Assembly: GCA_002021875.1 (NCBI GenBank)
Contig: CP018627.1
Coordinates: forward strand, 1,674,001-1,738,000
Direction of reading: 5' to 3'
From: Streptomyces hygroscopicus
GTDB lineage: Bacteria; Actinomycetota; Actinomycetes; Streptomycetales; Streptomycetaceae
DNA length: 64,000 nt
Under the pieces are notes generated by a model. The model saw only the letters and a list, made by a program, of their open reading frames with translations. It was not told the DNA's origin and ran no database searches. Position numbers and translations under genes: made by a program. Below are positions 51,456-60,224 of this stretch, in pieces. Every line of letters starts with the position of its first letter. Positions within the stretch are counted from its first letter, which is position 1.

Positions 51456-52298
51456 ATGGTCGCTGCACAGAACATCGGTCACGCCGACGCGTCGGACCAG
51501 AAGCAGTGGACGCTGATGTGGCGCGAGGACGGCGGGCTGATGCCCTCCCGGGCGGTGCCGGACGCGGCACTGCTGGCCGCCGATTCCTGGCTGGTCGACG
51601 ACGGACGGGTGCGCGGGCTCGACCATCACCGCCGCCGGTTCGTCGCGGCGTGTGTCGAGGCGTCCGGTGACTCCCCCGCCCGGATCGAGAGCTTCTGGCG
51701 CGAGGCGATCGCCGCCCTGCCCCGTACCGAGCGCTGGTTCCCACGGGTCGAGCTGGCCGGTCCGGAGCCGGCCCGGCTGTTCCTGCGGATACGTCCGGCG
51801 CCGCCGCGGACGGCCAATGTGACCGTTTGCCTGACCGAGGAGTTCGATCCGCGGTCGTATCCCCGCCGTAAGGGCCCCGACCTCCCCCTGCTGGCCCATC
51901 TGCGCGAGCGGGCCGCCGCCCGGGGCGCGCAGGAGCTGATGCTCACCACCCCCTCCGGGCTGGTGCTGGAGGGGACGACGGCGAGCGTTCTGTGGTGGGA
52001 GGACGACGTCCTGTGTCTGCCGCCCCCGGGGCTTCCGCTGCTGGCGGGCGTGACCTCGGCCCTGATCCAGGACCGGGCGGCCGAGCTGGGCGTCCGCACC
52101 GAGCACCACAACCGCACCGTGCAGGAGCTGGACGGTCGTGAGGTGTGGCTGGTCAACGCGGTGCACGGAATCCGTCCGGTGACCGCCTGGCTGGGCCGTC
52201 CGCTGCGGGCGGGCCCGGCGCTGCGCGCCGGCTCCTGGCAGTCCTGGCTCGACGGCGCTTCCGATCCCCTGGTTTCGACGAACGGAGTTCACCGATGA
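51456..52298 (+). CDS. pabC: Aminodeoxychorismate lyase-like PLP enzyme (class IV)
   Basis: 280 residues. Class IV aminotransferase fold: ADSWLVDDGRVRGLDHHRRR in the small domain, the PLP Lys in YPRRKGPDLPLLAHLRERA, ELMLTTPSGLVLEGTTASV, and the late VWLVNAVHGIRPV. With PabAB it would release pyruvate from aminodeoxychorismate to leave p-aminobenzoate. Branched-chain or D-amino acid transaminase activity is an alternative for this class, but the operon favours PabC. ATG at 51456 chosen (GGAAG upstream); GTG at 51444 is possible. Stop overlaps the next ATG (ATGA). Confidence 0.85.
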   Translation: MVAAQNIGHADASDQKQWTLMWREDGGLMPSRAVPDAALLAADSWLVDDGRVRGLDHHRRRFVAACVEASGDSPARIESFWREAIAALPRTERWFPRVELAGPEPARLFLRIRPAPPRTANVTVCLTEEFDPRSYPRRKGPDLPLLAHLRERAAARGAQELMLTTPSGLVLEGTTASVLWWEDDVLCLPPPGLPLLAGVTSALIQDRAAELGVRTEHHNRTVQELDGREVWLVNAVHGIRPVTAWLGRPLRAGPALRAGSWQSWLDGASDPLVSTNGVHR

Positions 52299-52792
52299 CG
52301 ACGACCACCCCGGCCCGCACCACCGCCCGGCTGGATCTGAAGGGCCTCGCCCCCGAGGTCTCCGCCGCGATGGGCGAGCTGCACCGGGCGGCGGTGCGGG
52401 CGGCCCGGGCGGCGGGGGTCGAGCCCGAGCTGCTGGAGCTGGTGCGCATCCGCGCCTCGCAGCTCAACGGCTGCGCCTTCTGCCTGGACATGCACACCAA
52501 GGACGCCCGCGCCCAGGGCGAGACCGAGCAGCGGATCCACACCCTCGGCGCCTGGCGGGAGACCCCGTTCTTCACCGAGCGGGAGCGGGCCGCGCTCGCC
52601 CTGGCCGAGGCGGTGACCTCGGTCCAGGACGGCCAGGTGCCGGACGAGGTCTACGCGTCGGCCCGCGAGGTGTTCGACGAACCGCAGGTGACGGCGGTGA
52701 TCTGGGCCGCCGTCGTGATCAACGCCTACAACCGCACGGCGATCAGCGCACGGATGGTGCCCGGCGCCTATCAGCCCGCCCCGCGCTCCTGA
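52295..52792 (+). CDS. AhpD-like carboxymuconolactone decarboxylase-family protein
   Basis: 165 residues. The alkylhydroperoxidase AhpD core is NGCAFCLDMHTKDA with redox pair CAFC and the nearby His, flanked by helices (ELLELVRIRASQLNG; ALALAEAVTSV). Members reduce peroxides or act as thiol-based oxidoreductases. It is the last gene of the PABA block, translationally coupled to the lyase gene and followed by a strong hairpin. It may protect from peroxide leaked by the flavin monooxygenase, or take part in aromatic chemistry; both are inference. Confidence 0.9.
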   Translation: MTTTTPARTTARLDLKGLAPEVSAAMGELHRAAVRAARAAGVEPELLELVRIRASQLNGCAFCLDMHTKDARAQGETEQRIHTLGAWRETPFFTERERAALALAEAVTSVQDGQVPDEVYASAREVFDEPQVTAVIWAAVVINAYNRTAISARMVPGAYQPAPRS

Positions 52793-52796
52793 CCCC

Positions 52797-52824
52797 GACA
52801 CCGGTGCGAGCGCGCGCCGGTGTC
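52797..52824 (+). terminator. Hairpin terminator closing the PABA block
   Basis: GACACCGGTGCG (52797-52808) pairs with CGCGCCGGTGTC (52813-52824), 12 bp with one wobble and a 4-base loop, starting right behind the AhpD-like stop. It marks the end of the biosynthetic transcript. Confidence 0.85.
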
Positions 52825-52846
52825 AGCACTCGCTGGAGGCCAGACC

Positions 52847-53458
52847 ATGAACACCCACGGACCGCGACGCGTATTCGGGCCGCGTCCGCCCCTGCCCGGG
52901 CGTCCGGCCAGGGGTCCCAATCCGCTGCGCCGCCGGACCGACCGGATCCAGACCTGGTGCACCGTGCTGTTCGTGCTGATCCTCGCGGTCGGGCTGCCGG
53001 CCGCCTCGATCAGCGCGGGGTACGCGGCGCACGCCTCCCAGATGCGCGTCGTGGCCGCCGAGACCTCGGCGCGGCACCAGATCACCGCGCGGCTCGCCGA
53101 GGCCCCGCCCGGAGCGGACCACTCCGATGTGCGGGAGCCGCGGCAGGCGCGGGTGCGCTGGGTCGCCGATGACGGTGAGCGCCATACGGGCACCGCCACG
53201 GTGTCGGGCGGCGGCTCGGGGGGCGAGGTGCGGGTCTGGGTGAACCGCGAGGGCGCTCTGGCGCAGGCGCCCTCCTCCCCGGCGACCGCGCGGACCATGG
53301 GCTGGTTCACCGGCTGTGTCACCGCCGCGGCGGTGGCCGGGGTCGCGTTCACGGGGCGGGCCCGGGTCCGGCGGGCCCTGGACCGCAGGCGGTACGCGCG
53401 ATGGGAGGCAGAGTGGAAGGTGGTGGAACCCGCGTGGTCCGGCCGGAACCGCCGCTGA
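52847..53458 (+). CDS. Rv1733c-like two-helix membrane protein
   Basis: 203 residues. Two membrane helices (about 38-60 and 149-165) bracket an extracytoplasmic ~85-residue loop (ARVRWVADDGERHTGTATVSG). The layout and the NPLRRRTDRIQTW pre-helix text fit the actinobacterial family named after mycobacterial Rv1733c, a DosR-regulated protein of unknown function. Start set at the ATG 7 bp after GGAGG. The following DUF1876 protein is also of a stress-associated family, so both may belong to a hypoxia/stress set rather than to the PABA block. Confidence 0.8.
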   Translation: MNTHGPRRVFGPRPPLPGRPARGPNPLRRRTDRIQTWCTVLFVLILAVGLPAASISAGYAAHASQMRVVAAETSARHQITARLAEAPPGADHSDVREPRQARVRWVADDGERHTGTATVSGGGSGGEVRVWVNREGALAQAPSSPATARTMGWFTGCVTAAAVAGVAFTGRARVRRALDRRRYARWEAEWKVVEPAWSGRNRR

Positions 53459-53489
53459 GCGGGGCTCCGGCCGCCTCCACGGGGTGCGC

Positions 53490-53585
53490 GGCCGCCAGAA
53501 AACGGCCACAGGCCGCCAGAAAGCGGCCACAGCCACCAGAAGCCATCAGAGGCAGAAGCCATCAGAGGCAGAAGCCATCAGAGGC
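53490..53585. repeat. Two short tandem repeat families in one intergenic gap
   Basis: Two nearly identical 21-bp units (53490-53510 and 53511-53531; GGCCGCCAGAAA start) are followed by three perfect 16-bp copies of AGAAGCCATCAGAGGC (53538-53553, 53554-53569, 53570-53585). They fill the 153-bp space between the Rv1733c-like and DUF1876 genes. Confidence 0.9.
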
Positions 53586-53611
53586 GGCCGCCAGAAGATG
53601 AGGAGCAGGCC

Positions 53612-53902
53612 ATGTCGCACACAGTGGAGTGGAGGGTCCATCTCTACCTCTCCGAGGACGAGGGGCGGACCACGGCGCGCGTCGAGCTGGACACCGGGTC
53701 CGCGGCGCTCACCGGCCGGGGACTGGCCCGGTGCAACCCGGACGACGAGGACGTGCCCGTGATCGGCGATGAGCTCGCCGCCGCGCGGGCGCTCAGTGAC
53801 CTGGGGCAGCAGCTCGTGCACGCCGCCGAGCGGGACCTGGAGAGCGTGGGCGCGCCCCCGGCCTCGCGCAGGCCGCGGCCCGGCTACGGCTGGATCGCCT
53901 GA
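53612..53902 (+). CDS. DUF1876 family protein
   Basis: 96 residues, full length. Family text: EWRVHLYLSEDEGRTTARVE at the start, ALTGRGLARCNPDDEDVPVI in the middle and ELAAARALSDLGQQLVHAAE near the end, a dsRBD-like alpha/beta fold. Function not known; many copies exist in actinobacteria, often under stress regulators. Reached after the intergenic repeats, with AGGAGCAGGCC ahead of the ATG. Confidence 0.85.
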   Translation: MSHTVEWRVHLYLSEDEGRTTARVELDTGSAALTGRGLARCNPDDEDVPVIGDELAAARALSDLGQQLVHAAERDLESVGAPPASRRPRPGYGWIA

Positions 53903-54107
53903 GGAGCCGGACGCGACCGTAGTACGGACCTCGGGGGCGAGGTCCGGCAGGCGCTGACGGCCTCGGCGAAGGCTGGAGGAACGGAGCGGAAATCCCACCG
54001 CGCCAGCGCTGACCATTATTTATGAATACATCTTGACAGCCCGTTTGGCACCGCCGGACGATGAACCGGTCTCTCATCGCCGAGCCGCCGACCGCGGGGA
54101 GCCCCCT

Positions 54108-55364
54108 GTGACGCTGTCGCCGCATCTGCCGGACAAACTGACCATCTCGCTGTGGGACTTCAGCTGGTACACCCGCACCGGCCCGGGCGAGCCCTTCGCC
54201 GACCTCGACCGCGCCTTCGAGGAGGCCGTGACGCGCGGCTACAACACCGTGCGCATCTGCGCCATGCCGTTCCTGCTCTTCGGCTCCCGGCTCGACACGG
54301 GCAAGCTGCGGCCGTCGGGCCTGGGCGGCGCGTACGGGCAGCGGATGCGCTGGTACGACGTGGGCGGCGGGGGCGAGATCGACGGACGGGCCTGGCTGCG
54401 CGAGCTGTTCGAGGCGGCCCTGCGCCATGACTGCTTCGTCATCCTCTCGAGCTGGGAGTACCAGCAGAGCCCGTCGTTCGGCGAGGACCGCGCCTGGTTC
54501 GACGCGCTGATGGCCGTCGATCCCGAGCGGCGCCCCGAGGCGCTCGCGGACGCGCTGGCCGATCTGATCGACTTCCTGGTGATCCACGGCCTGGACGACC
54601 GGATCGCCTTCACCGAGCTGCACAACGAGGTCCAGGGCAGCCGGCTCACCGACGGGCTGGAGGGCCAGGACAAGGTCGTCGCCCTGCGGCCGCGGCTGGA
54701 GCGGGGCATCGCCCGCTTCAAGGAGCGCCACCCCAACCGGCCCGTCACGGTCAACTACGCCAAGGTGCCCGTCGGTTCGCTGCGCGGAGTCCCCCGCGAG
54801 GTGGATGTGGCGGTCTTCCACCCCTACGTCTACGGGGTGCTGGACGAGCTCCTGGCCACCTTCGCCATACGCGACCGGGGCCGCCCCTTCGCCCAGGAGC
54901 CGGTCCGCCGGGAGCTGCTGCGACCCGGCGCCCCCGATCTGGCCGACTGGACTCCTCCGCCCGGCGATCGCTGGCGGCTGGAGGCCACCACGGTCGGCCC
55001 CCGGGAGATCTACGTCCACGACTGGTGCGACCCCGACCGCTGGGACGCCTGGCTGTACGACCGGTATGCCATGCACCGTCTGGCGATGGAGCAGCGGCTG
55101 ACCACCTGGATCGAGGCGGCCGCGGACTGGGCGGCCGGGAGCGGGGTCCCGCTGGTCTTCGGCGAGGGCTGGATCGGCTACACCCCGCTGCACGGGACCT
55201 TCGAGGAGGGCCCGGTGGGGGCCGCGTTCTGCCGCCGCGCCGTCGAGGAGTCGGCGCGGGTGGGGGCGTGGGGCGCGGTGGTGTGCTCCAACGCGGCGCC
55301 CCAGCACCCGATGTGGCAGGACATCGCGCTGCAGCGGGAGTGCAACGCGGTGCTGCGCGGCTGA
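54108..55364 (+). CDS. Cellulase-like (TIM-barrel glycoside hydrolase-like) protein
   Basis: 418 residues starting VTLSPHLPDKLTISLWDFSWY. A TIM-barrel layout: IAFTELHNEVQG (acid/base Glu position), VAVFHPYVYGV, and PLVFGEGWIGYTPLHG with a second Glu, the nucleophile position. It fits the 'sugar-binding cellulase-like' family. No signal peptide, so the substrate is probably processed inside the cell. Start set at the GTG after GGGGAG; a TTG 25 codons upstream (54033) is less likely. Followed by a transporter and anmK genes; the three may form a set for uptake and use of a sugar derivative. Confidence 0.8.
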   Translation: MTLSPHLPDKLTISLWDFSWYTRTGPGEPFADLDRAFEEAVTRGYNTVRICAMPFLLFGSRLDTGKLRPSGLGGAYGQRMRWYDVGGGGEIDGRAWLRELFEAALRHDCFVILSSWEYQQSPSFGEDRAWFDALMAVDPERRPEALADALADLIDFLVIHGLDDRIAFTELHNEVQGSRLTDGLEGQDKVVALRPRLERGIARFKERHPNRPVTVNYAKVPVGSLRGVPREVDVAVFHPYVYGVLDELLATFAIRDRGRPFAQEPVRRELLRPGAPDLADWTPPPGDRWRLEATTVGPREIYVHDWCDPDRWDAWLYDRYAMHRLAMEQRLTTWIEAAADWAAGSGVPLVFGEGWIGYTPLHGTFEEGPVGAAFCRRAVEESARVGAWGAVVCSNAAPQHPMWQDIALQRECNAVLRG

Positions 55365-55530
55365 CGCGCCCGGCCGTCGGCGGCTCCGGTGACGATGACG
55401 CACGCCATGAGGGCAGGCGTTCCGCCAGGACCTCGCGCGCCGCTGGAGCCGCGCTCGCACCGGTAGCCGCCGCCCCCAACGGGTACGCACATCACGTTCC
55501 CCTTGGCGGTGACGGCGAAAGGGCCCGAAT

Positions 55531-56928
55531 GTGACGACGTCCCCAGCGGATCCCAGAGAGCGTGCCGCCGGGCGGGCCCCGCGCCGTGCGCTGGTGGCCG
55601 GTTCGGTCGGCAATTTCATCGAGTGGTACGAATTCGGTGTCTACGGCTTCTTCGCGACGATCATCGCGGCGAACTTCTTCACCCCGCACGGCGGCAACGA
55701 ACTCGAGGGCCTGGTCAAGACCTATGCCTCCTTCGGGATCGCGTTCTTCTTCCGCCCCATCGGCGCCGCCGTCTTCGGCAGGATCGGCGACCGGATCGGC
55801 CGCCGGCCCACGCTGATCCTGGTGCTGCTGGTGATGACCGGCGCCACGACGCTCATCGGGGTGCTGCCCACCTACGACACGCTGGGCGCGGCCGCGCCCT
55901 GGCTGCTCACCCTGTTGCGGATCCTCCAGGGGCTGTCCGCGGGCGGGGAGTTCGGCGGTGCGGTGTCGATCATGACGGAGTTCGCGCCACCGGGCCGGCG
56001 CGGGCTCTACGGGGCGTGGCAGTCGTTCACCGTGGCGCTGGGGCTGCTGGCCGGGGCCGGTGTGGCGGCGCTGCTGGCCACGGTGATGAGCGAGGAGTCG
56101 CTGGGCGACTGGGGGTGGCGGTTGCCGTTCCTGGCGACCCTGCCGATCGGGCTGGTCGCCCTGTGGCTGCGGCTGAGGCTGGAGGAGACCCCGTTCTTCC
56201 GCGCGGCGGCGGACGGGGAGACCGGCACCGCGCCGGGCCCCGGGGCACCGTCCGCCCCACCGGAGCGGGTGGCGGACCCGCGTGAGATGGCCGGGGCCAT
56301 CGTCATGGGGGCCGCGCGCATCATGGGCTGGGCGGCGGCCGGTTACACCTTCCTGGTCGTCATGCCCTCGTATCTCCAGGCCACCTTGAACGCCACCTTC
56401 CAGCAGGCGCTGGTCGCCACCGTGGTGGCCAACGCGGGCTTCGCGCTCTCCATCCTCCCGGCGGGCCTGCTCAGCGACCGGATCGGGCGGCGGCCGGTGA
56501 TGCTGACCGGGGCCGCGCTGGTGGCGGTGCTGGCCTTCCCGCTGCTCAATGTGTTGCAGGAGCCGGGCAGTTCTGCGTGGGCCCAGGGAGCGGCGGTCTT
56601 CGTCGCTGGTGTGGTGGTGGGCCTGATGGCGGGGCCGGGTCCGGCCATGCTCGCCGAGATGTTCCCGACCCGGGTCCGCTACACGGGCCTGGGACTGGCG
56701 TACGCGCTGTCCAACGCGGTGTTCTCCGGATGCGCGGGGCTCATCATCACCGAGGTGATCAAGCACACCGGCGAGGTCGACATCCCGGCCTACTACGTGA
56801 CGGTGACCTGCGCCATCAGCGTGCTCGCGCTGTTCACCCTGCGCGGGGAGGACCACCGCGGCGCGCTGCCCGAGGTGGCGCGGGCGGGGAAGGCGGCCGA
56901 GACCGAGGAGGAGACACCATGCGCGTGA
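55531..56928 (+). CDS. MFS transporter, metabolite:H+ symporter (MHS) type
   Basis: 465 residues, 12 predicted helices. GNFIEWYEFGVYGFFATII (helix 1) is the MHS signature, GRIGDRIGRRPTLILVLL and LLSDRIGRRPVMLTGAAL are the two MFS loop 2-3/8-9 motifs, LLRILQGLSAGGEFGGAV is also MHS-like. Related carriers import organic acids, betaine, proline or sugar acids with protons. The 3' end overlaps the anmK start by 10 bp, so both are cotranscribed. The substrate may be a muropeptide sugar or a related acid by context. Confidence 0.9.
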   Translation: MTTSPADPRERAAGRAPRRALVAGSVGNFIEWYEFGVYGFFATIIAANFFTPHGGNELEGLVKTYASFGIAFFFRPIGAAVFGRIGDRIGRRPTLILVLLVMTGATTLIGVLPTYDTLGAAAPWLLTLLRILQGLSAGGEFGGAVSIMTEFAPPGRRGLYGAWQSFTVALGLLAGAGVAALLATVMSEESLGDWGWRLPFLATLPIGLVALWLRLRLEETPFFRAAADGETGTAPGPGAPSAPPERVADPREMAGAIVMGAARIMGWAAAGYTFLVVMPSYLQATLNATFQQALVATVVANAGFALSILPAGLLSDRIGRRPVMLTGAALVAVLAFPLLNVLQEPGSSAWAQGAAVFVAGVVVGLMAGPGPAMLAEMFPTRVRYTGLGLAYALSNAVFSGCAGLIITEVIKHTGEVDIPAYYVTVTCAISVLALFTLRGEDHRGALPEVARAGKAAETEEETPCA

Positions 56929-58091
56929 TCGGCCTGATGTCGGGCACGTCCCATGACGCGGTCGACGCCGCGGCAGCCGATCTGGTGCTCGACGGCGACA
57001 CCGTGGTGCTGGCCCCGCTGGGGCTGGTCGGCGAGGCGTATCCGGAGGCGCTGCGGTCGGCGCTGAGCGCCGCGCTGCCCCCGGCGGCCACCACCATGAA
57101 GGAGGTGTGCGCGCTCGACACCCGCATCGGCCAGGCGTTCGCCTCGCTCGCGGCCCGCGCCGACCGGGAGCTGTGCGAGGGGCGTGCGGACCTCATCGGC
57201 TCCCATGGCCAGACGGTGTACCACTGGGCCGAGGGCGGGCGGGTGCACGGGACGCTGCAGCTCGGCCAGCCCGCCTGGATCGCCGAGGCCACCGGCTGCC
57301 CGGTCGTCTCCGATCTGCGCACCCGTGATGTGGCCGCGGGCGGCCAGGGCGCTCCCCTGGTCAGCCTGGTGGACGCCCTGTGGCTGCGCGGGCGGCCCGG
57401 TGTGTGCGCCGCCCTGAACCTGGGCGGGATCGCCAATATCACGGTGGTGTCCAGCGCCGGCGATCCGCTGGCCTTCGACACCGGCCCGGCGAACGCGCTC
57501 ATCGACGCGGCGGTGGGTGATCTGACGGGCGGACGGCTGGACCATGACGCGGACGGCGCCATGGCGGCGCGCGGCACCGTCCACGAGCCCCTGCTGGAGC
57601 GGCTGCTGGCCGAGCCGTACTATGCGCTGCCCGCGCCCAAGACGACCGGCAAGGAGCTGTTCCACGGCTCCTACCTGCGGGCGGCCCTGGCGGCCGTGGG
57701 CCCGGTGCCGGACGACGACGTGGTCGCCACCGTCACCGAGCTGACGGCCCGTACCGTCGTTGACGCGGTGCGGTCGGTGCACGCCACCGAGGTGATCGCC
57801 TCCGGCGGCGGCACCCGCAACCCCACCCTGATGGGGGCGTTGCGCCGGGCGCTGGGCACCATCGCGCTGCGGACCTCCGATGAACTCGGCCTTCCGGCCG
57901 CGGCGAAGGAGGCGTACGCCTTCGCCGTCCTCGCCTTTCTGACCGCCCATGGACTGGCCGGTACGGCACCGAGCTGCACCGGCGCCCGCCATGCCAGCGT
58001 GCTGGGGTCGATCACCCCGGGGCGCCGCGGCCTCACCCTGCCCGCACCGGGCCGGCCGGCGCCCACCCGGCTGGAGATCTTCCGCCGCTGA
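56919..58091 (+). CDS. anmK: Anhydro-N-acetylmuramic acid kinase
   Basis: 390 residues. The ASKHA-type N-terminus VIGLMSGTSHDAVDAAAADL is diagnostic (standard is GTSMDGID; here SHDAVD), then GSHGQTVYH, LNLGGIANITVV, the phosphate-transfer region FDTGPANALIDA, and VIASGGGTRNPTL. AnmK phosphorylates 1,6-anhydroMurNAc with ring opening during cell-wall recycling, giving MurNAc-6-P. The start overlaps the transporter gene by 10 bp. MurQ is not in the window. Confidence 0.93.
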   Translation: MRVIGLMSGTSHDAVDAAAADLVLDGDTVVLAPLGLVGEAYPEALRSALSAALPPAATTMKEVCALDTRIGQAFASLAARADRELCEGRADLIGSHGQTVYHWAEGGRVHGTLQLGQPAWIAEATGCPVVSDLRTRDVAAGGQGAPLVSLVDALWLRGRPGVCAALNLGGIANITVVSSAGDPLAFDTGPANALIDAAVGDLTGGRLDHDADGAMAARGTVHEPLLERLLAEPYYALPAPKTTGKELFHGSYLRAALAAVGPVPDDDVVATVTELTARTVVDAVRSVHATEVIASGGGTRNPTLMGALRRALGTIALRTSDELGLPAAAKEAYAFAVLAFLTAHGLAGTAPSCTGARHASVLGSITPGRRGLTLPAPGRPAPTRLEIFRR

Positions 58092-58236
58092 GCGGGCGGC
58101 GCCGCGTGGCCGGTAAAGGGGATGTCGGCATCGGCCCTACCCGGGGTACGTTGGGAACGGTCGGCTATAGAAGGGGCGAACGTGGGTAAAGACCCCACGA
58201 GTTGCCGACGGGGGGCCGACGGGGGGACGGGGGCAC

Positions 58237-60219
58237 GTGGCGGAATCCGGAATGGGTGTGGGCTTAAGAGGCCGCAGCGGGATCATCAGTCTGGTCGGAG
58301 AGTGTCTCAGGCTGGGTCCCACGGACGAGCGGCCGGTGATCATGCTGCTGGGGCCGCGCGGCAGTGGGGCCAGCGAGGCCCACGGCGCGCTGATGGAGAA
58401 GTTCGGGCCCGAGACGCCGTTCGCGTATATCAATCTCGGCGGTGAGCAGTCGCTGCTGCCGCGGTACGCGCTGGCGCTGATCGCCCGCCAGCTCGAGCGC
58501 AAGCTTCCGCGCTACCGCCGCTCCCACTTCCCGCGGCTCACTCTCGGTCTGCTCGCCTCGGACCACCAGTTGCGGATGACGAGCCTGGCGGAGGGGCGGC
58601 GCAACATCCGGCGGGAGCTGGACGCGTTCCAGGAGCGGGCGGAGGCGCGCTACGGCGACTATCTCGCCGCCTTCTTCGAGGTGGCCGGAGGCGCCGTGGG
58701 TGCCCCCGACGGCGCCTCCACGGCGGCGCTCGCGCTGCTGCGGGACGCGCTGCGGCGCGGCCGGAGGCGGCTGCCGGGCCGCAAGTTCACCAGCAGCGCC
58801 GCCTGGTACGGCGGCCATCCGCTGCTGCAGAGCCGGGATCCGTGGGAGGCGCTGGTCGAGCTCAACCTGTGGCGCCATGACGGGGACGAGGACGATCAGG
58901 AGCGGCTGGACCGGGTGCTGTTCTCGGCCCTGCTGGCGGACATGCGCGGCAATGTGCGCCACTCGTTCATGCCCCGCTCCTATCTGCTGCTGCTCGACAA
59001 CTCCCATACGGAGTACGGCCGTCGCTTCCTCGATCTGCTGATCCGGACCCGCCATGACGACGCCGTGGTGGCGGGCACCGACTGCGATCCGCTCACCGTC
59101 GTGGCCAGCTCCAACCGGTGGCTGCCCCGCTGGGGCCCGGCCACCGGCGATCAGTGGCCCTGGCGGCTGCGCGGCCCGGACCGGGCCTCCCTCACGGACT
59201 GGGCGGAGCACCGGCCGGGCCGGGACAGCGATGACACCTGGTGGTATCCGCTGCGGCTGCGCGATCTCAATCTGGACGAGGTGCGCATCCGGGTCGAGCT
59301 GGAGCTGCGCCACCACCCCGACCTCGCGCCGTTCACCCGGCTCGCGCCCTTCATCCACCGGCTGACCTCGGGGCTCCCCCGGGCGGTCAGCCAGGTCCTT
59401 GAGCTGTTCCGGCATTCGACCGTGCCCACCGAGGACGGCGCCGAGCAGGACCGCTGGCTGCGCACCCTGCCGGACCGTACGCCACGGGAGGGCGAGGACA
59501 CCCGGACGCTGGTGGAGGCCGCCCTGGACCATCTGCTGCACGGTTTCGACCCCATGCAGCGGGCGGCGCTGGAGGAGTGCGCCGCGGCGCGCGATCTGTC
59601 CATCGGCACCCGACTGCTGGGCTCGGGCGACTCGCTGTTCGGCGAGGTCCGCGGCCGCTGGCTGCTGCACAGCCCGGGCACGGTGACCCCGGCCCTCCAC
59701 CCCTGGCCGCGGCGGCTGCTGCTGTGGCGGCTGGCCGCGCGTCCGGACGACTGGGACGCGGTGCACGAGCTGCTGGCCGAGCACTTCAGGTCCGAGGGCC
59801 GCACCGTCCAGGAGATGTACCACCGGCTGGCGGCCGAGCGGATCGACGAGGTGACCGGGTATCTGGTGGCGCGCTTCCCGGCGGTGCCCGCGGCGCAGTG
59901 GATCAGCGAGTTCAACACGATCACGGCCGCGCCCAACCGGCTGGGCCAGGGCGGCGGACCGCTGGAGCTGCTCGCCGGCCTCGCCCCGGAGGAGCCCCCG
60001 GAGGCGGTCACCACCGCCTCGGTGATCCGGGAGCTGATCACGGTGCGCTGGGTGTGGAGCGATCCGCTGGCCGACCCCGGAATGCGGCTCAACGACATGA
60101 TCGCCGACGGGTTCAACCAGCTCTCACGACTGCGGAGGAACGACATCGTGGCCCTGTTCAACGAGGCGGAGCGGTACCGCCACTGGCGCCATCCGCTGAC
60201 GTCCACGAGCGAGGGGTGA
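58237..60219 (+). CDS. Large P-loop-like protein with degenerate Walker A, partner of receptor-like gene
   Basis: 660 residues, no recognised family name. An N-terminal NTPase-like module starts VIMLLGPRGSGASEAHGALM (about 34-52): the loop GPRGSGAS has Ala where the phosphate-binding Lys is expected, while SYLLLLDNSH (about 250) is a Walker-B-like strand with Asp. The C-terminal ~300 residues are alpha-helical, with Trp-rich text (VWSDPLADPG). Probably cytoplasmic, likely not a normal ATPase. It ends where the receptor-like gene begins (6 bp apart, or overlapping GTGA), so the two should act together. Function unknown. Confidence 0.65.
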   Translation: MAESGMGVGLRGRSGIISLVGECLRLGPTDERPVIMLLGPRGSGASEAHGALMEKFGPETPFAYINLGGEQSLLPRYALALIARQLERKLPRYRRSHFPRLTLGLLASDHQLRMTSLAEGRRNIRRELDAFQERAEARYGDYLAAFFEVAGGAVGAPDGASTAALALLRDALRRGRRRLPGRKFTSSAAWYGGHPLLQSRDPWEALVELNLWRHDGDEDDQERLDRVLFSALLADMRGNVRHSFMPRSYLLLLDNSHTEYGRRFLDLLIRTRHDDAVVAGTDCDPLTVVASSNRWLPRWGPATGDQWPWRLRGPDRASLTDWAEHRPGRDSDDTWWYPLRLRDLNLDEVRIRVELELRHHPDLAPFTRLAPFIHRLTSGLPRAVSQVLELFRHSTVPTEDGAEQDRWLRTLPDRTPREGEDTRTLVEAALDHLLHGFDPMQRAALEECAAARDLSIGTRLLGSGDSLFGEVRGRWLLHSPGTVTPALHPWPRRLLLWRLAARPDDWDAVHELLAEHFRSEGRTVQEMYHRLAAERIDEVTGYLVARFPAVPAAQWISEFNTITAAPNRLGQGGGPLELLAGLAPEEPPEAVTTASVIRELITVRWVWSDPLADPGMRLNDMIADGFNQLSRLRRNDIVALFNEAERYRHWRHPLTSTSEG

Positions 60220-60224
60220 GACCG

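Noticed and set aside
52295..52792. The AhpD-like protein as the ECF41 target
   Set aside because: ECF41 targets are often of this family, but this gene is 50 kb away, has no TGTCACA-N16-CGTC before it and is coupled to the PABA operon.
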